DNA of 64,000 nt from CAVVGZ01 sp963841845. GTDB taxonomy: Bacteria; Chloroflexota; Anaerolineae; Anaerolineales; Anaerolineaceae. Below the pieces are notes generated by a model. The model did no database searches. It saw only the letters and a program-made list of their open reading frames with translations, and was not told the origin of the DNA. A program made the position numbers and the translations under genes. Of the stretch, positions 38,790 through 47,520 are shown in pieces. The stretch is from assembly GCA_963841845.1 (NCBI GenBank), contig CAWJEG010000005.1, positions 310,001-374,000 of the forward strand. Reading direction: 5' to 3'. The number at the start of each line of letters is the position of its first letter. Position 1 is the stretch's first letter.

Positions 38790-39128
38790 GTGGTATTTCC
38801 TGAATTTCTCAATATATATAAATAATCATACCTGGTTATCTAAGTTTAATTTCCATTATTGTCATGGTTCTAATAGATACTCAGGAGATCACAAAAATGA
38901 CGTTTTTTTTCGGCATCTCATGAAGTAAACGGCCATATCTTCTCCTCGCTGGGAATCTCGAGTTTGGTGAGAATATTCGCTACACGAAGCTGCCCATCAA
39001 TTTAAGGTTTTACCAGTGCATTCAATCTTCGATGAGGATTTCTCCGCACTTAATGAGGTATTTCCCGTCTCTCATCGCGGAATCGGATGGGCAAGGACAT
39101 TTCCCTGTATATAGCGATAATTTCCCTT
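38790..39128. other. Intergenic stretch, 339 bp
   Basis: The stretch lies upstream of the M48 gene and downstream of pyrFE, both on the minus strand. It must carry the M48 promoter and possibly a pyrFE terminator. I see no hairpin with a T-run, RNA gene or conserved reading frame. A 78-codon plus-strand frame (39032-39268) runs into pyrFE antisense and is not supported. Confidence 0.4.
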
Positions 39129-40589
39129 TCAAGGCCGCAAGTTTTGGCTTGATAAAAAGGCCCGGGAGATATTTATCTGGTCTTTATCTACCCGTCCATT
39201 TAGTTCCCATTGATCGAGCATATCGGAGAATTTTAAAACAGCATGCAGATTGTAACCGGACTCCTTGAGGGAAGCAGCTGCGCCGGACTGCCGGTCGATT
39301 AAAATAACCACATCCTCAACAATTAATCCAGCATCTGTTAATTTCTTGATGACTTCGAATTTACTTCCACCCGTGGTGGCCAGGTCGTCAATTACCACTA
39401 CCCGCTCCCCGGGCTTGTACTCACCTTCAATTTCGGCAGCAGTTCCATATCCTTTGCTCTCTTTTCGTGGGTAAATCATCGGCCAACCAGTTTGTATGCT
39501 GATGGTGGTTGCAATGGGTAAGGCCGCATACGGAATGGCTGCAATCCGGTCAAATTTTAATTTACGTAAAATGGGTAAGTAGGCAGAGCTAACCTCGGCA
39601 AGGATATCCGGATACGTCACCAACTGGCGGAGGTCCACATAGAAGGGGGAAACAATTCCCGATTTGAGGGTGAACTGGCCAAATTTTACACAACCTGCTT
39701 TCAACAAACCATCCGCCAGCCTGGAAGGGATCCCCGCCCGCCGTGCTGACGGTCCCTTGGCTTCCTTCATGATTTTCTTGCGCTGCTCCTTGATTTGATC
39801 ATTGATCTCAATGGCTGCCTTGCGCATATCGGGAGCACGTGAGATGCCGCGTGAGACCGGTATAATCAATCCCATTCCATCACTCCAAAGACCGGCCTGC
39901 AGCGTGGCGGAAAGATCCCCGCCCTGGAATCCAACACCGGGCGCCAGGATCCACAAATCCGGGGCTACTTTGCGCACATTGCGGATTGCTGCAGGATCTG
40001 TAGCACCTACCACCAGGCCGAGATTGTTGTTGGCATTCCAGCGCTGGGCCAGCATGGCTACCTTCTCATACAGGGTAAAATGGCGCACCTCGCCGGCCAG
40101 GGGCAGGTCCTGCAGGTCGCCCGCCCCGGGATTGGATGTCTTGCATAACAGAAATACACCGCGTGCCGGATTTTCCAGGAAGGCACGCATGGTCGTGTAC
40201 CCAAGATACGGATTGAGGGTGATGGCATTCGCTCCGAGTACTTCGAAGGTTGAGTTGGCATAAGCACGTGCCGTTGAATCAATGTCGCCGCGCTTCGCAT
40301 CCAGGATCACTGCAATATTGGTCGGGATGGCTTCAATCACATCCAGCAAAGCATCCCATCCTTTGGAGCCCATCGCTTCAAAGAAAGCCGCATTCGGCTT
40401 ATAAGCCACAGCCAGGTCCTTGGTATCATCGATCAGGTTCAAGCTGAAATCACGGGCGGACCGGGCAGTCATGCGCGCCAGGTCTTCCGGGTGAGGGTCC
40501 AGGCCGACACACAGCAGGGATTCGGTTTCCCGGATCCGTTCCTCGATCAGTTCAAAAAAGCTTTTCTTTTTCCTGCTCTCATCCATCAT
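39129..40589 (-). CDS. pyrFE: Bifunctional OMP decarboxylase / orotate phosphoribosyltransferase
   Basis: This 486-residue fusion has PyrF first and PyrE second. The decarboxylase (about 1-275, the long type 2 form) shows LCVGLDPHPEDL, ILDAKRGDIDSTARAYA, TLNPYLGYTTM and PGVGFQGGD. The transferase (about 290-486) shows VKFGQFTLKSGIVSPFYVDLR and the PRPP loop VVVIDDLATTGGSKFE. It catalyses the last two steps of UMP synthesis in one chain. This order is the reverse of the animal UMP synthase. The start ATGATG follows a GGAG site. No other pyr gene is adjacent. Confidence 0.95.
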   Translation of the reverse strand: MMDESRKKKSFFELIEERIRETESLLCVGLDPHPEDLARMTARSARDFSLNLIDDTKDLAVAYKPNAAFFEAMGSKGWDALLDVIEAIPTNIAVILDAKRGDIDSTARAYANSTFEVLGANAITLNPYLGYTTMRAFLENPARGVFLLCKTSNPGAGDLQDLPLAGEVRHFTLYEKVAMLAQRWNANNNLGLVVGATDPAAIRNVRKVAPDLWILAPGVGFQGGDLSATLQAGLWSDGMGLIIPVSRGISRAPDMRKAAIEINDQIKEQRKKIMKEAKGPSARRAGIPSRLADGLLKAGCVKFGQFTLKSGIVSPFYVDLRQLVTYPDILAEVSSAYLPILRKLKFDRIAAIPYAALPIATTISIQTGWPMIYPRKESKGYGTAAEIEGEYKPGERVVVIDDLATTGGSKFEVIKKLTDAGLIVEDVVILIDRQSGAAASLKESGYNLHAVLKFSDMLDQWELNGRVDKDQINISRAFLSSQNLRP

Positions 40590-40672
40590 GATACCTGCTC
40601 TCCTTTTCTGGAAATTATTGTGCGCTATTACAGTTCATCCGACTTATAACCAGGATTGTTATATAAAAAGGC

Positions 40673-40698
40673 AAAAAAAGAGAGCCTCTCAGGCTCTC
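40673..40698 (-). terminator. Intrinsic terminator of the minus-strand dehydrogenase cluster
   Basis: An 8-bp stem pairs gagagcct (40680-40687) with aggctctc (40691-40698) across a 3-base loop. On the minus strand it is followed by a T-run of seven (A-run at 40673-40679). It lies 177 bp past the stop of the AroE-like gene and would end the transcript of the GntR-controlled cluster before pyrFE. Confidence 0.75.
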
Positions 40699-40874
40699 CA
40701 GTTTAATAAACAAATGCCCGCTGGATAGGGGCACTTCCGGGGCATATGTTCTTTTTGGAATAAAGCATTATTTCGCATTTCGAGTAAATTTTACGCTTTT
40801 TAATCTTCCTGTCAAGGAAAATCAATCAAAAAGGTTAATATATTAAGATTTCTCCTTTATGACGAATACTACTC

Positions 40875-41840
40875 TCAATTCCGCACCGTACCTGCAGCTT
40901 TTGCCAGTCTTTCAAACAGCTCCCCTTGGATGGGGGTGTGCAGCACCTGGGCAACCACCTGCGTCCAGCCGTGCAGAAAGTACAGCCAGCCGTCTTCGAC
41001 CACCAGTTTCCTGCTCTCGCGCTGGGTATACGCCTGGTGCAGAAAATCCAGCTCCCCGCGGTAGTTGAACTCCCAGGCGATGCCATTGAGCGGGAAAACT
41101 CCCTGATCGGTAATGGGCGACCCGGGTGTATCCTTGCCCATCCCGGTGGCGTTGATCACTATACTGTGCGATGGCATTCTTGCCATGAATTCATCGTTCT
41201 TTAACGGGTCCTGGTTGTGGACAAATTCCACTTGAATATCCGTATCCTGCCCGGCAACCATTTCCTGCATGTGGTCAAGGCGCCCCTGGGAACGGTTGAT
41301 TACCACAAAACGCTCCGGCCGGTCTGCAGCACCTTTCTTATTGATCAGGTGCAGTAGGGTCGCCAGGGCGGACCCGCCTGCCCCGAAACAAAGCACCTCG
41401 CCGCCTGTGCGCCCAAAATATCCCGCACCCGTGATGGCATCCATGCTTAATCCAGCCGAAATTGGGTCCTTGGCATGCCCCTCCAGTTTGCCTTCCCGCT
41501 TGGAAATGCTGGATATTTCTCCCAGGGTAAGGGCATAGGGGTCAAAATATTCGAACATATCCGTGCTGGCAGTGTACAGGTCCATTTTATGGGTGGTAAC
41601 CAGCGCCCCCAGGGATAAGGGGTCCAATTTAATTTGAGCAACAGACCTGCGGTAGGCCTGCGGATCGTCGTGGATGGGATGGTCAATTCCTTCGATCTTG
41701 ATTTCCGGCCTGCCCAGTTCCTGCATCCACAGGGGAAAAACCTTCATGATCGATGATTTGCCGGTTGTCACTCCAATAAAATAAAAGGTGGGTTGATTCT
41801 TCTTAATCACCTGGAATCCATACGCTTCACTGGTCTTCAT
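40875..41840 (-). CDS. Shikimate dehydrogenase-like (AroE-fold) oxidoreductase
   Basis: The 321-residue protein has an AroE fold. The catalytic Lys is in VTTHK (normally VTxPHK), the partner Asp in HAKDPISAGL, and the NAD(P) loop is CFGAGGSALATLLHL. The N-terminal substrate motif differs from true AroE (GVTTGKSSIM in place of GxPIxHSxSPxxHN), so the substrate is probably not shikimate. It is the last gene of a minus-strand group with a 2-hydroxyacid dehydrogenase, a cupin isomerase, a Gfo/Idh/MocA enzyme and a GntR repressor, and no aromatic-pathway genes. It is likely a catabolic dehydrogenase for a cyclic polyol or sugar acid; this is inference. Confidence 0.7.
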   Translation of the reverse strand: MKTSEAYGFQVIKKNQPTFYFIGVTTGKSSIMKVFPLWMQELGRPEIKIEGIDHPIHDDPQAYRRSVAQIKLDPLSLGALVTTHKMDLYTASTDMFEYFDPYALTLGEISSISKREGKLEGHAKDPISAGLSMDAITGAGYFGRTGGEVLCFGAGGSALATLLHLINKKGAADRPERFVVINRSQGRLDHMQEMVAGQDTDIQVEFVHNQDPLKNDEFMARMPSHSIVINATGMGKDTPGSPITDQGVFPLNGIAWEFNYRGELDFLHQAYTQRESRKLVVEDGWLYFLHGWTQVVAQVLHTPIQGELFERLAKAAGTVRN

Positions 41841-41883
41841 AAAATTATTCCTTGATTGCCACCTAATTGTTCAAGTCATATCC

Positions 41884-42852
41884 CTATTTGACAGGATATT
41901 TCGGCACATCGCCGCGCAGCACCCGCAGGCATTCATCCATGGACATCCTGCCCATGGCATTCATGGCACCATCAGTGTGCGATGAGCCGTGGGGGGTGAC
42001 AACGAACTGCGGCATATGCAGGAATGGGCTGTCGGGATCCGGCGGTTCCTTGCAGAAAACATCCAGTCCAGCACCGGCAATGTGGCCGGATTGGACGGCC
42101 TGTAACAGGGCATCCTCATCAACCAGCTCACCGCGTGATGTATTGATCAGGTAGGAGCCCTGTTTCATTCTTGCCAGCGTTTCCGCATTGATCATCTGCC
42201 TGGTTTCAGGCAGCAGCGGTAAGTGCAGGGTAATGATGTCGGAACCTGCCAGGACTTCATCCCGGCTCACCAGGGTCACTCCGAAACTCCTGGCGGTTTC
42301 ATGATCAGGGTATGGATCGTATGCCAGCAGGTGGCAGTCAAAATTCGACAGGCGCCTTGCAACCTGCTTGCCGATGGCGCCAAAGCCCAGCATGCCAACC
42401 GTTTTGTTCACCAGTGTATGCCCGTGCAGGCGCGGCCAGCCCCCGGATCTGGTGGCTGCCACTGCCTCGGGCAGTTTGCGCATCAGCGCCAGGATCAGGG
42501 TGATGGTCTGCTCCGCCACAGAGGCGGTATTGGCTCCCGGTGTATTGGTGACCACAATGCCGCGCGCCCTGGCCTCTTCCAGATCGATATTGTCCAGGCC
42601 CACCCCGTAGCGGGCAATCACTCTAAGGTTATCTGCATTTCGCAGGGCGTTCTTATCAATGATATCATTCCCGGCGATAAAGCCGTCCACACCCTTCAGC
42701 ATCTGCGCCAGTTCTTCTGAAAGCAGGCGGCGGCCAGTGGTATTGACCACCACTTCGCCTGCCAGTTCCTGCAGCTCCGTTATCATGGACGGATCGCCCT
42801 TTCCAAATGAGGTAGGCGTTACCAGGATTTTGCATTCTTTTAATGGTTTCAT
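41884..42852 (-). CDS. D-2-hydroxyacid dehydrogenase (phosphoglycerate dehydrogenase-like)
   Basis: The protein has 322 residues from the ATG at 42852. The start is chosen because GGAGG precedes it and the ATG overlaps the upstream stop (ATGA); the frame stays open to 42876. The NAD loop is MLGFGAIGKQVARRL. Catalytic Arg, Glu and His lie in NTSRGELVDEDAL, GLDVFCKEPPDPDSP and VVTPHGSSHTD. It lacks the C-terminal ACT domain of biosynthetic SerA, so a catabolic role is more likely. It oxidises or reduces a D-2-hydroxy acid within the GntR cluster. Confidence 0.87.
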   Translation of the reverse strand: MKPLKECKILVTPTSFGKGDPSMITELQELAGEVVVNTTGRRLLSEELAQMLKGVDGFIAGNDIIDKNALRNADNLRVIARYGVGLDNIDLEEARARGIVVTNTPGANTASVAEQTITLILALMRKLPEAVAATRSGGWPRLHGHTLVNKTVGMLGFGAIGKQVARRLSNFDCHLLAYDPYPDHETARSFGVTLVSRDEVLAGSDIITLHLPLLPETRQMINAETLARMKQGSYLINTSRGELVDEDALLQAVQSGHIAGAGLDVFCKEPPDPDSPFLHMPQFVVTPHGSSHTDGAMNAMGRMSMDECLRVLRGDVPKYPVK

Positions 42853-43436
42853 TTGCGCCCTCCAGGAGTTTGCCAACGCGGATTATCTTTGACTTCGGGT
42901 ACTCCATTTTCTTCCATAACCAGTTTGCGGAAACCCTGAATTTCAATCGTTTTATAATCATGCCCGGCGTTAGCCGGGTACACAAAATAGGTGACCAGGT
43001 CATTCCCGATTCCATAATTTACCGAGCGGTGAGCCCAGCGCGGCGGAACATATAAAATCTTTCCCGGGGATAGTGCCTCTACAGCCCATTCCCCTTCCGG
43101 GGTCTCCATTACCATGCAGCCGCTGCCTTGAAGGCAGTAGTAAACCTCGGCTGTATCGATCACGGTATGGAAATGCCCCTTGGTCATATAATATTCTTTC
43201 CCTACTTTACCGGGATGGACAATCGAGATTCCATAAAGAAGTTCCCCTTCTATTTCAGGTCTTTTGAATTCATATACCTCGTACAGGGCAGGATCACCTT
43301 CTGCCATCATTTTCGCATAGGATTCCTGGTCAAAAAATTGACCATTCATACTGGAAAGCTTGCGGACAAGGTGATTATCATAACGGCTTGGTATTCCGCC
43401 GGGGAGGTTCAGGTCAAAGCTGGAAGGTAGTTCCAT
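42849..43436 (-). CDS. Cupin-type glucose-6-phosphate isomerase family protein
   Basis: The 195-residue protein has one cupin domain of the archaeal PGI type (PF06560-like). The metal site is TKGHFHTVIDTAEVYYCLQGSG (two His and a Glu), with a later His in VPPRWAHRSVNYG. Archaeal relatives interconvert glucose and fructose 6-phosphate, but cupin isomerases of this family in catabolic operons can act on other phosphosugars. It is translationally coupled to the downstream dehydrogenase through an ATGA overlap and is 55 bp after the Gfo/Idh gene. Confidence 0.85.
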   Translation of the reverse strand: MELPSSFDLNLPGGIPSRYDNHLVRKLSSMNGQFFDQESYAKMMAEGDPALYEVYEFKRPEIEGELLYGISIVHPGKVGKEYYMTKGHFHTVIDTAEVYYCLQGSGCMVMETPEGEWAVEALSPGKILYVPPRWAHRSVNYGIGNDLVTYFVYPANAGHDYKTIEIQGFRKLVMEENGVPEVKDNPRWQTPGGRK

Positions 43437-43491
43437 TATTCTCCTTTTGGGTTTCTGTCATTACGAATAGCAGTAGTGTGTAAAACCTTGT

Positions 43492-44523
43492 TTATAGAAT
43501 TTCACTCAACAATACCGGGCGGTTCTCCAGGAAAGAACGGGTTCCAGCAAGGACCCCTGCTACTGCCCAGCGCCCATCTTCTCCTGAGACGCGAATTGGA
43601 GCTCCTGTCAGGATGGAATGGACAAAGCCCTTCATTTCTTCGATGTATGCCCACGCAAAGCGCTCCGGCCAGGTGCGGAAGATTGGGGCTACCAGGCCTT
43701 TGTCCCGGTCAACTCCAACAACAACAGATTTTCCCTGCAGGGTTCCAATCTGTATAATCCCTTTTTCACCAACAATTTCCACCCTGGCGTCATATCCATA
43801 ATCACATGGGCAGATACCTGAGATCATACCCAGGCCCCCCGATTCAAATTTCACATTTACCAGCACATTATCATAAAAGTTCGGCGTGTCCACGTTGCGG
43901 CTGGCACCTTTGAAATTGGCAACCTCGGTGTAAACCCGCTGGTAATTGGAACCCATCAACCAGCGAATCGTATCCCAGTCGTGGCTGTTGACCTCTGCCA
44001 GCATCCCATTGGAGGTACTTAAGTCGCGTGCCCAGGGTGGGGGCAAACCCGGCCCGTGGGTGAGTGATTTAACCATCATCGGTGTACCGATTTCACCGGA
44101 TTCAATCTTGTGAGCAGCCAGGACAAAATCCGGGTCAAAGCGGCGCATGAAGCCGAGCTGGAGATGAATCCCATTTCGCTTGATCGCCTCCATGATTATG
44201 TCACAATCTTCGAGTGATAATGCCATGGGTTTTTCTAGAAATACATGCTTGCCATGATCAGCAGCCAGGACGGCCAGATCTTTATGGGTAAATGTGGGAG
44301 TTGTGATCACCACGGCATCAAAATCGCAGTTATCGATAGCTTCTTTAAGCGTTGCAAAACGCAGATCAATCCCAAAATCATTTGCCGTGTTATGGAGAAT
44401 GCTCTCCACCGGATCAACAATCGCAACGACCTCAGCTTCACCCATAGATTGGTTGATCGATTGGGAATGCAGTTTTCCAACCCGTCCAGCGCCTATCATA
44501 CAAATTTTGACAATTTTCCTCAT
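43492..44523 (-). CDS. Gfo/Idh/MocA family oxidoreductase (inositol dehydrogenase-like)
   Basis: The 343-residue protein has an N-terminal Rossmann domain (ICMIGAGRVGKLHSQSI), then the EKP motif (VFLEKPMALSLEDC) with the catalytic Lys, and LQLGFMRRFDPDF. The C-terminal substrate domain keeps the catalytic His in EVNSHDWDTIRWLMG. The IHLQLGFMRRFD block is typical of inositol 2-dehydrogenase-like members, so a cyclitol or sugar substrate is plausible. It lies 14 bp downstream of the GntR regulator gene in the same operon. Confidence 0.87.
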   Translation of the reverse strand: MRKIVKICMIGAGRVGKLHSQSINQSMGEAEVVAIVDPVESILHNTANDFGIDLRFATLKEAIDNCDFDAVVITTPTFTHKDLAVLAADHGKHVFLEKPMALSLEDCDIIMEAIKRNGIHLQLGFMRRFDPDFVLAAHKIESGEIGTPMMVKSLTHGPGLPPPWARDLSTSNGMLAEVNSHDWDTIRWLMGSNYQRVYTEVANFKGASRNVDTPNFYDNVLVNVKFESGGLGMISGICPCDYGYDARVEIVGEKGIIQIGTLQGKSVVVGVDRDKGLVAPIFRTWPERFAWAYIEEMKGFVHSILTGAPIRVSGEDGRWAVAGVLAGTRSFLENRPVLLSEIL

Positions 44524-44537
44524 AAGAGATCCTCTGG

Positions 44538-45365
44538 CTAATCCTTGATGTCTTTATAAAAATCAGAACTTCCGGGGTATGCGTCAGTGCTTGCCAGATC
44601 TTTATCCTGGTCGGGGGAGGAGCGTACAAGCTCCACTTCAAACCGGGAGCGGTCTCCCCGATGAAAAGCACGATAATATTCAACAGGCTGGCCGTTATCC
44701 AGATAACTGACGCTGTCAAGTTGTATCAATGCAGCCCCGTTCTTAACCCGCAGCCAACGGGCTGTCTCTTTATCTGCAGAGATGGCTTCAATGAAACGGC
44801 GCCCACGTGAAATTTGCAGGTGGCAGTCTTTTTCGATATATTCGTATAACGACCTTTGTGACAGATCAACCCCTGCCACCCCAGGGCAAAGTTCGTAGGG
44901 GATAAATGAATTTACCAGCTGGATTGGTTCGTCATTGATAAACCTTAATCTTAGTAAATCCACGACTTCCTTCCCGGGTTGAATCTGCAGGTAGATGGCA
45001 ATCCGCTCATCAGCCGGGATGATGCGCTGCCGTAGAACGAGTGTCATTGGTTCAAAGCCGCGTTCCACCATGTCCTGGTAAAAACCGGTCAGTTTTTGGA
45101 CGAGGCTCTCATTGATTTTTGGTTCGGCAACAAAGGTTCCTTTCCCTTTTTGGCGCCGGATAGTTCCCTGAAGTTCCAGTTCACGCAGCGCCTGGCGTAC
45201 CACCGTCCGGCTAACCCGGTATTGATTACATAGATCCTGTTCCCCGGGAATTTTCTCACCAACCTTCCAACTTCCCTGGTTTATTTTTTCTCTCAGGAGT
45301 TGGACGAGCTGGGCATAATAAGGTACAGGGCTTTGAAAATCAATCTTATCGGGTTTATAATCCAC
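44538..45365 (-). CDS. GntR-family (HutC/UTRA) transcriptional regulator
   Basis: This 275-residue regulator has a winged helix at about 14-80 (PVPYYAQLVQLLREKI, GEKIPGEQDLCNQYRVSRTVVRQALRELELQGTIRRQKGKGTFV), then a UTRA ligand domain at about 95-245 (RLRFINDEPIQLVNSFIPYELCPG, PVEYYRAFHRGDRSRFEVEL). HutC-type members usually repress catabolic operons and release on binding a sugar phosphate or related inducer. A near-perfect palindrome sits 13 bp before its start codon, so autoregulation and control of the downstream genes is expected. Confidence 0.92.
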   Translation of the reverse strand: MDYKPDKIDFQSPVPYYAQLVQLLREKINQGSWKVGEKIPGEQDLCNQYRVSRTVVRQALRELELQGTIRRQKGKGTFVAEPKINESLVQKLTGFYQDMVERGFEPMTLVLRQRIIPADERIAIYLQIQPGKEVVDLLRLRFINDEPIQLVNSFIPYELCPGVAGVDLSQRSLYEYIEKDCHLQISRGRRFIEAISADKETARWLRVKNGAALIQLDSVSYLDNGQPVEYYRAFHRGDRSRFEVELVRSSPDQDKDLASTDAYPGSSDFYKDIKD

Positions 45366-45377
45366 GAAACCTCTAAA

Positions 45378-45411
45378 ATCCTGTTATGTTGTAATTACAT
45401 TATAACAGGAT
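45378..45411 (-). promoter_or_regulatory. Palindromic operator overlapping a -10 box, GntR cluster
   Basis: The 34-bp sequence has outer arms atcctgttat / ataacaggat and an inner palindrome tgtaattaca, separated by 2-bp unmatched spacers. In total 30 of 34 positions are symmetric. On the minus strand the TATAAT of a -10 box (45399-45404) lies inside it. Bound repressor would therefore block RNA polymerase at the gntR start. The site is in the 74-bp gap between the mutarotase-like gene and gntR. Symmetry is seen; binding by this GntR protein is inferred. Confidence 0.75.
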
Positions 45412-45439
45412 ATCAGTAAATTTACCTTAATAAAATCAT

Positions 45440-46357
45440 TTAATAAGGATTCTGCTGCCCAAAACCATCGAGGTGGCACCCAACCGCTTCCAGGTTCTGC
45501 CAGTCAAAGACCTCATCCACCAGTTTCCATGTCTCATCATTCTGGACGGTCTCACCGGGTTGGACGGTCTGCTCTGCACCATAACTTTCCATCTCAACGG
45601 TGAAGTTTCCACTGCCAATATATATTGCCAGGTTGCATCCCAGGGGATACTTTCCCCACGAATGAAAACGGGACTGCTTGATAAATGAAATCCCTTCCTG
45701 CGGGCAGGTCATGATAATTGCGCCCAGGGGAGCCGACAGCATTCTCTTGGATTGGACACCCTCAGGATGGATGACCAGGAAATCCTCTGTCCATTTAAAC
45801 TGGGGATCATCGACTTTGCAGACGTTTCCGCCCCACTGCCGCGGGATGATAACTTTTATCAGGTCCCAGGCCCGTCTGCGGTCTCCCAGAGGGATAGCAT
45901 AAGTTGTCCCTTCCAATGGATGGGTGCATGTCACCGCCCATACTCCGCCTGAGTAGAGCAAGCCGCCATCATTGCGCAGGAAGTTGGTTACCTGGAAAGT
46001 ACCTTCGTCCAAAAGCTTTATTCGCAACCCGCGGCTGATTTTTAATAAGGGATGGACTCCCCCTGTGACGATCAGCTCGTCTCCGGCCCAATCCACATTA
46101 CACGGGGAATTATCAGATGCATAGGTGTCCTCCGATTCATCCGCATCCGGGCGGTTGATCCAAACCCGATGGCCGCCAAGCAGCTTCCAATCCCCGCGCC
46201 CGATATCATCCGCAAACCATGAAAGCAGGTTTTCTCCGCCAGGTTTACCAAAGAATGCAATCCGCGGACCTGTCCCCGTGACAACGACCATCCTTACTTT
46301 GCTGGTGACCATTTCGATTGCGTCAAATCCTGCATACGCAATATGCGTCATCTGCAT
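45440..46357 (-). CDS. Mutarotase-fold (aldose 1-epimerase-like) protein
   Basis: The protein has about 305 residues from an ATG at 46357, which lies 9 bases past an AAAGGA site; 46366 is an alternative and the frame is open to 46417. It is rich in beta strands with GPRIAFFGKPGGENLLSW near the start and a GGHRVWINRP block, as in galactose-mutarotase-fold proteins (aldose epimerase, DUF4432/DUF4380-like). It lacks the clear His/Glu pair needed to call true GalM. It is likely a sugar-binding or epimerase protein of the GntR cluster, separated from gntR by the operator. Confidence 0.6.
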   Translation of the reverse strand: MQMTHIAYAGFDAIEMVTSKVRMVVVTGTGPRIAFFGKPGGENLLSWFADDIGRGDWKLLGGHRVWINRPDADESEDTYASDNSPCNVDWAGDELIVTGGVHPLLKISRGLRIKLLDEGTFQVTNFLRNDGGLLYSGGVWAVTCTHPLEGTTYAIPLGDRRRAWDLIKVIIPRQWGGNVCKVDDPQFKWTEDFLVIHPEGVQSKRMLSAPLGAIIMTCPQEGISFIKQSRFHSWGKYPLGCNLAIYIGSGNFTVEMESYGAEQTVQPGETVQNDETWKLVDEVFDWQNLEAVGCHLDGFGQQNPY

Positions 46358-46376
46358 GGAGCTCATCCTTTCTGCC

Positions 46377-46403
46377 TTTCCGGATTGGATCAATCTCCGG
46401 AAA
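46377..46403. promoter_or_regulatory. Inverted repeat between divergent genes
   Basis: Arms tttccggattg and caat-ct-ccggaaa form an 11-bp stem with a 3-base loop and a 2-base bulge. It lies just upstream of the ribosome site of the mutarotase-like gene and about 77 bp before the divergent alcohol dehydrogenase ATG. It could be an operator or an mRNA hairpin. It does not match the palindrome at 45378-45411. Confidence 0.4.
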
Positions 46404-46479
46404 AATAAGGCTGTCATAAAAATGATACAATCACTGATGGAAGTATTTTACACTTTATCTTTAGTATAGATTTGTACCA

Positions 46480-47499
46480 ATGACCGATACCCCAGGCATC
46501 CCCCAGGTAATGACCGCCATGGTTCTCGAGGAAAGCGGAAAACCTTTGCTTTGTAAAAAGGTTCCTGTTCCGCAGCCTCTTGAAGGACAGGTATTATTAA
46601 GAATCCTTGCCTGCGGGATTTGCCGTACCGACCTGCACATCCTCGATGGAGAACTCACCCATCCCAGCCTGCCGCTGATCATGGGACATGAAATTGTTGG
46701 ATCGGTGGTGAAGAAAGGCATCCATGCTGACCGTTTCGCCCTGGATCAGGTTGTCGGTGTCCCCTGGCTGGGGTATACCGACGGAACCTGCGCCTACTGC
46801 CGCAAAGGAGCCGAAAACCTGTGTGATAACCCCGGATTTACCGGCTATACCTTAAATGGAGGCTATGCGCAGTATGTTGCCGCGGATGAGCGCTTCTGTT
46901 TTGCTTTACCACAATCCATCCCAGCCGTGAATGCCGCTCCCTTACTGTGTGCCGGATTGATCGGCTACCGCTCTTACCGCATGGCTGGTGAAAATATTCT
47001 CCGCCTGGGCTTATACGGCTTTGGGGCAGCTGCCCATATTCTTTGCCAGATTGCGGTACAACAGCATAAAGAAGTCTATGCCTTTACCCGCCCTGGTGAT
47101 ACATCCACACAACGATTTGCAAGAGAATTGGGCGCTTGCTGGGCAGGAGATTCCGATACCCTGCCGCCCAAAAAACTGGATGCTGCTATCATTTTCGCCC
47201 CGTTAGGGGATTTAATTCCACAAGCATTACTGGCTGTTGATAAGGGAGGCGTGGTAATTACCGGCGGTATACACATGAGCCGTATTCCAGCATTCCCATA
47301 TGATTATTTGTGGGAGGAACGGGTAATCCGCTCGGTAGCCAACCTGACCCGCCAGGATGGGGTTGAATTTTTTGAACTCCTTTCCAGGATCGGGGTTAAT
47401 ACCAAGATTCAGACCTTTAAATTGGAGGAAGCAAATCTGGCTCTCATGAATCTTCGCCAAGGCCTGATAAAAGGTGCCGGGGTGCTCATCCCAGCTTAA
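46480..47499 (+). CDS. Zinc-dependent alcohol dehydrogenase (AdhA-like MDR)
   Basis: The 339-residue MDR protein has the catalytic zinc ligands Cys in ACGICRTDLH and His in MGHEIVG. The structural zinc loop reads TDGTCAYCRKGAENLC, with three of the usual four Cys; the first is Asp. The coenzyme domain is atypical, with LGLYGFGAAAHILCQIA for the nucleotide loop. It is transcribed divergently from the GntR cluster. A -10-like TATAGA lies only about 9 bases before the ATG, with no ribosome site, so the mRNA may be leaderless. It probably oxidises an alcohol in the same pathway. Confidence 0.85.
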   Translation: MTDTPGIPQVMTAMVLEESGKPLLCKKVPVPQPLEGQVLLRILACGICRTDLHILDGELTHPSLPLIMGHEIVGSVVKKGIHADRFALDQVVGVPWLGYTDGTCAYCRKGAENLCDNPGFTGYTLNGGYAQYVAADERFCFALPQSIPAVNAAPLLCAGLIGYRSYRMAGENILRLGLYGFGAAAHILCQIAVQQHKEVYAFTRPGDTSTQRFARELGACWAGDSDTLPPKKLDAAIIFAPLGDLIPQALLAVDKGGVVITGGIHMSRIPAFPYDYLWEERVIRSVANLTRQDGVEFFELLSRIGVNTKIQTFKLEEANLALMNLRQGLIKGAGVLIPA

Positions 47500-47520
47500 T
47501 GGTAAGAGGATTATGATTTA

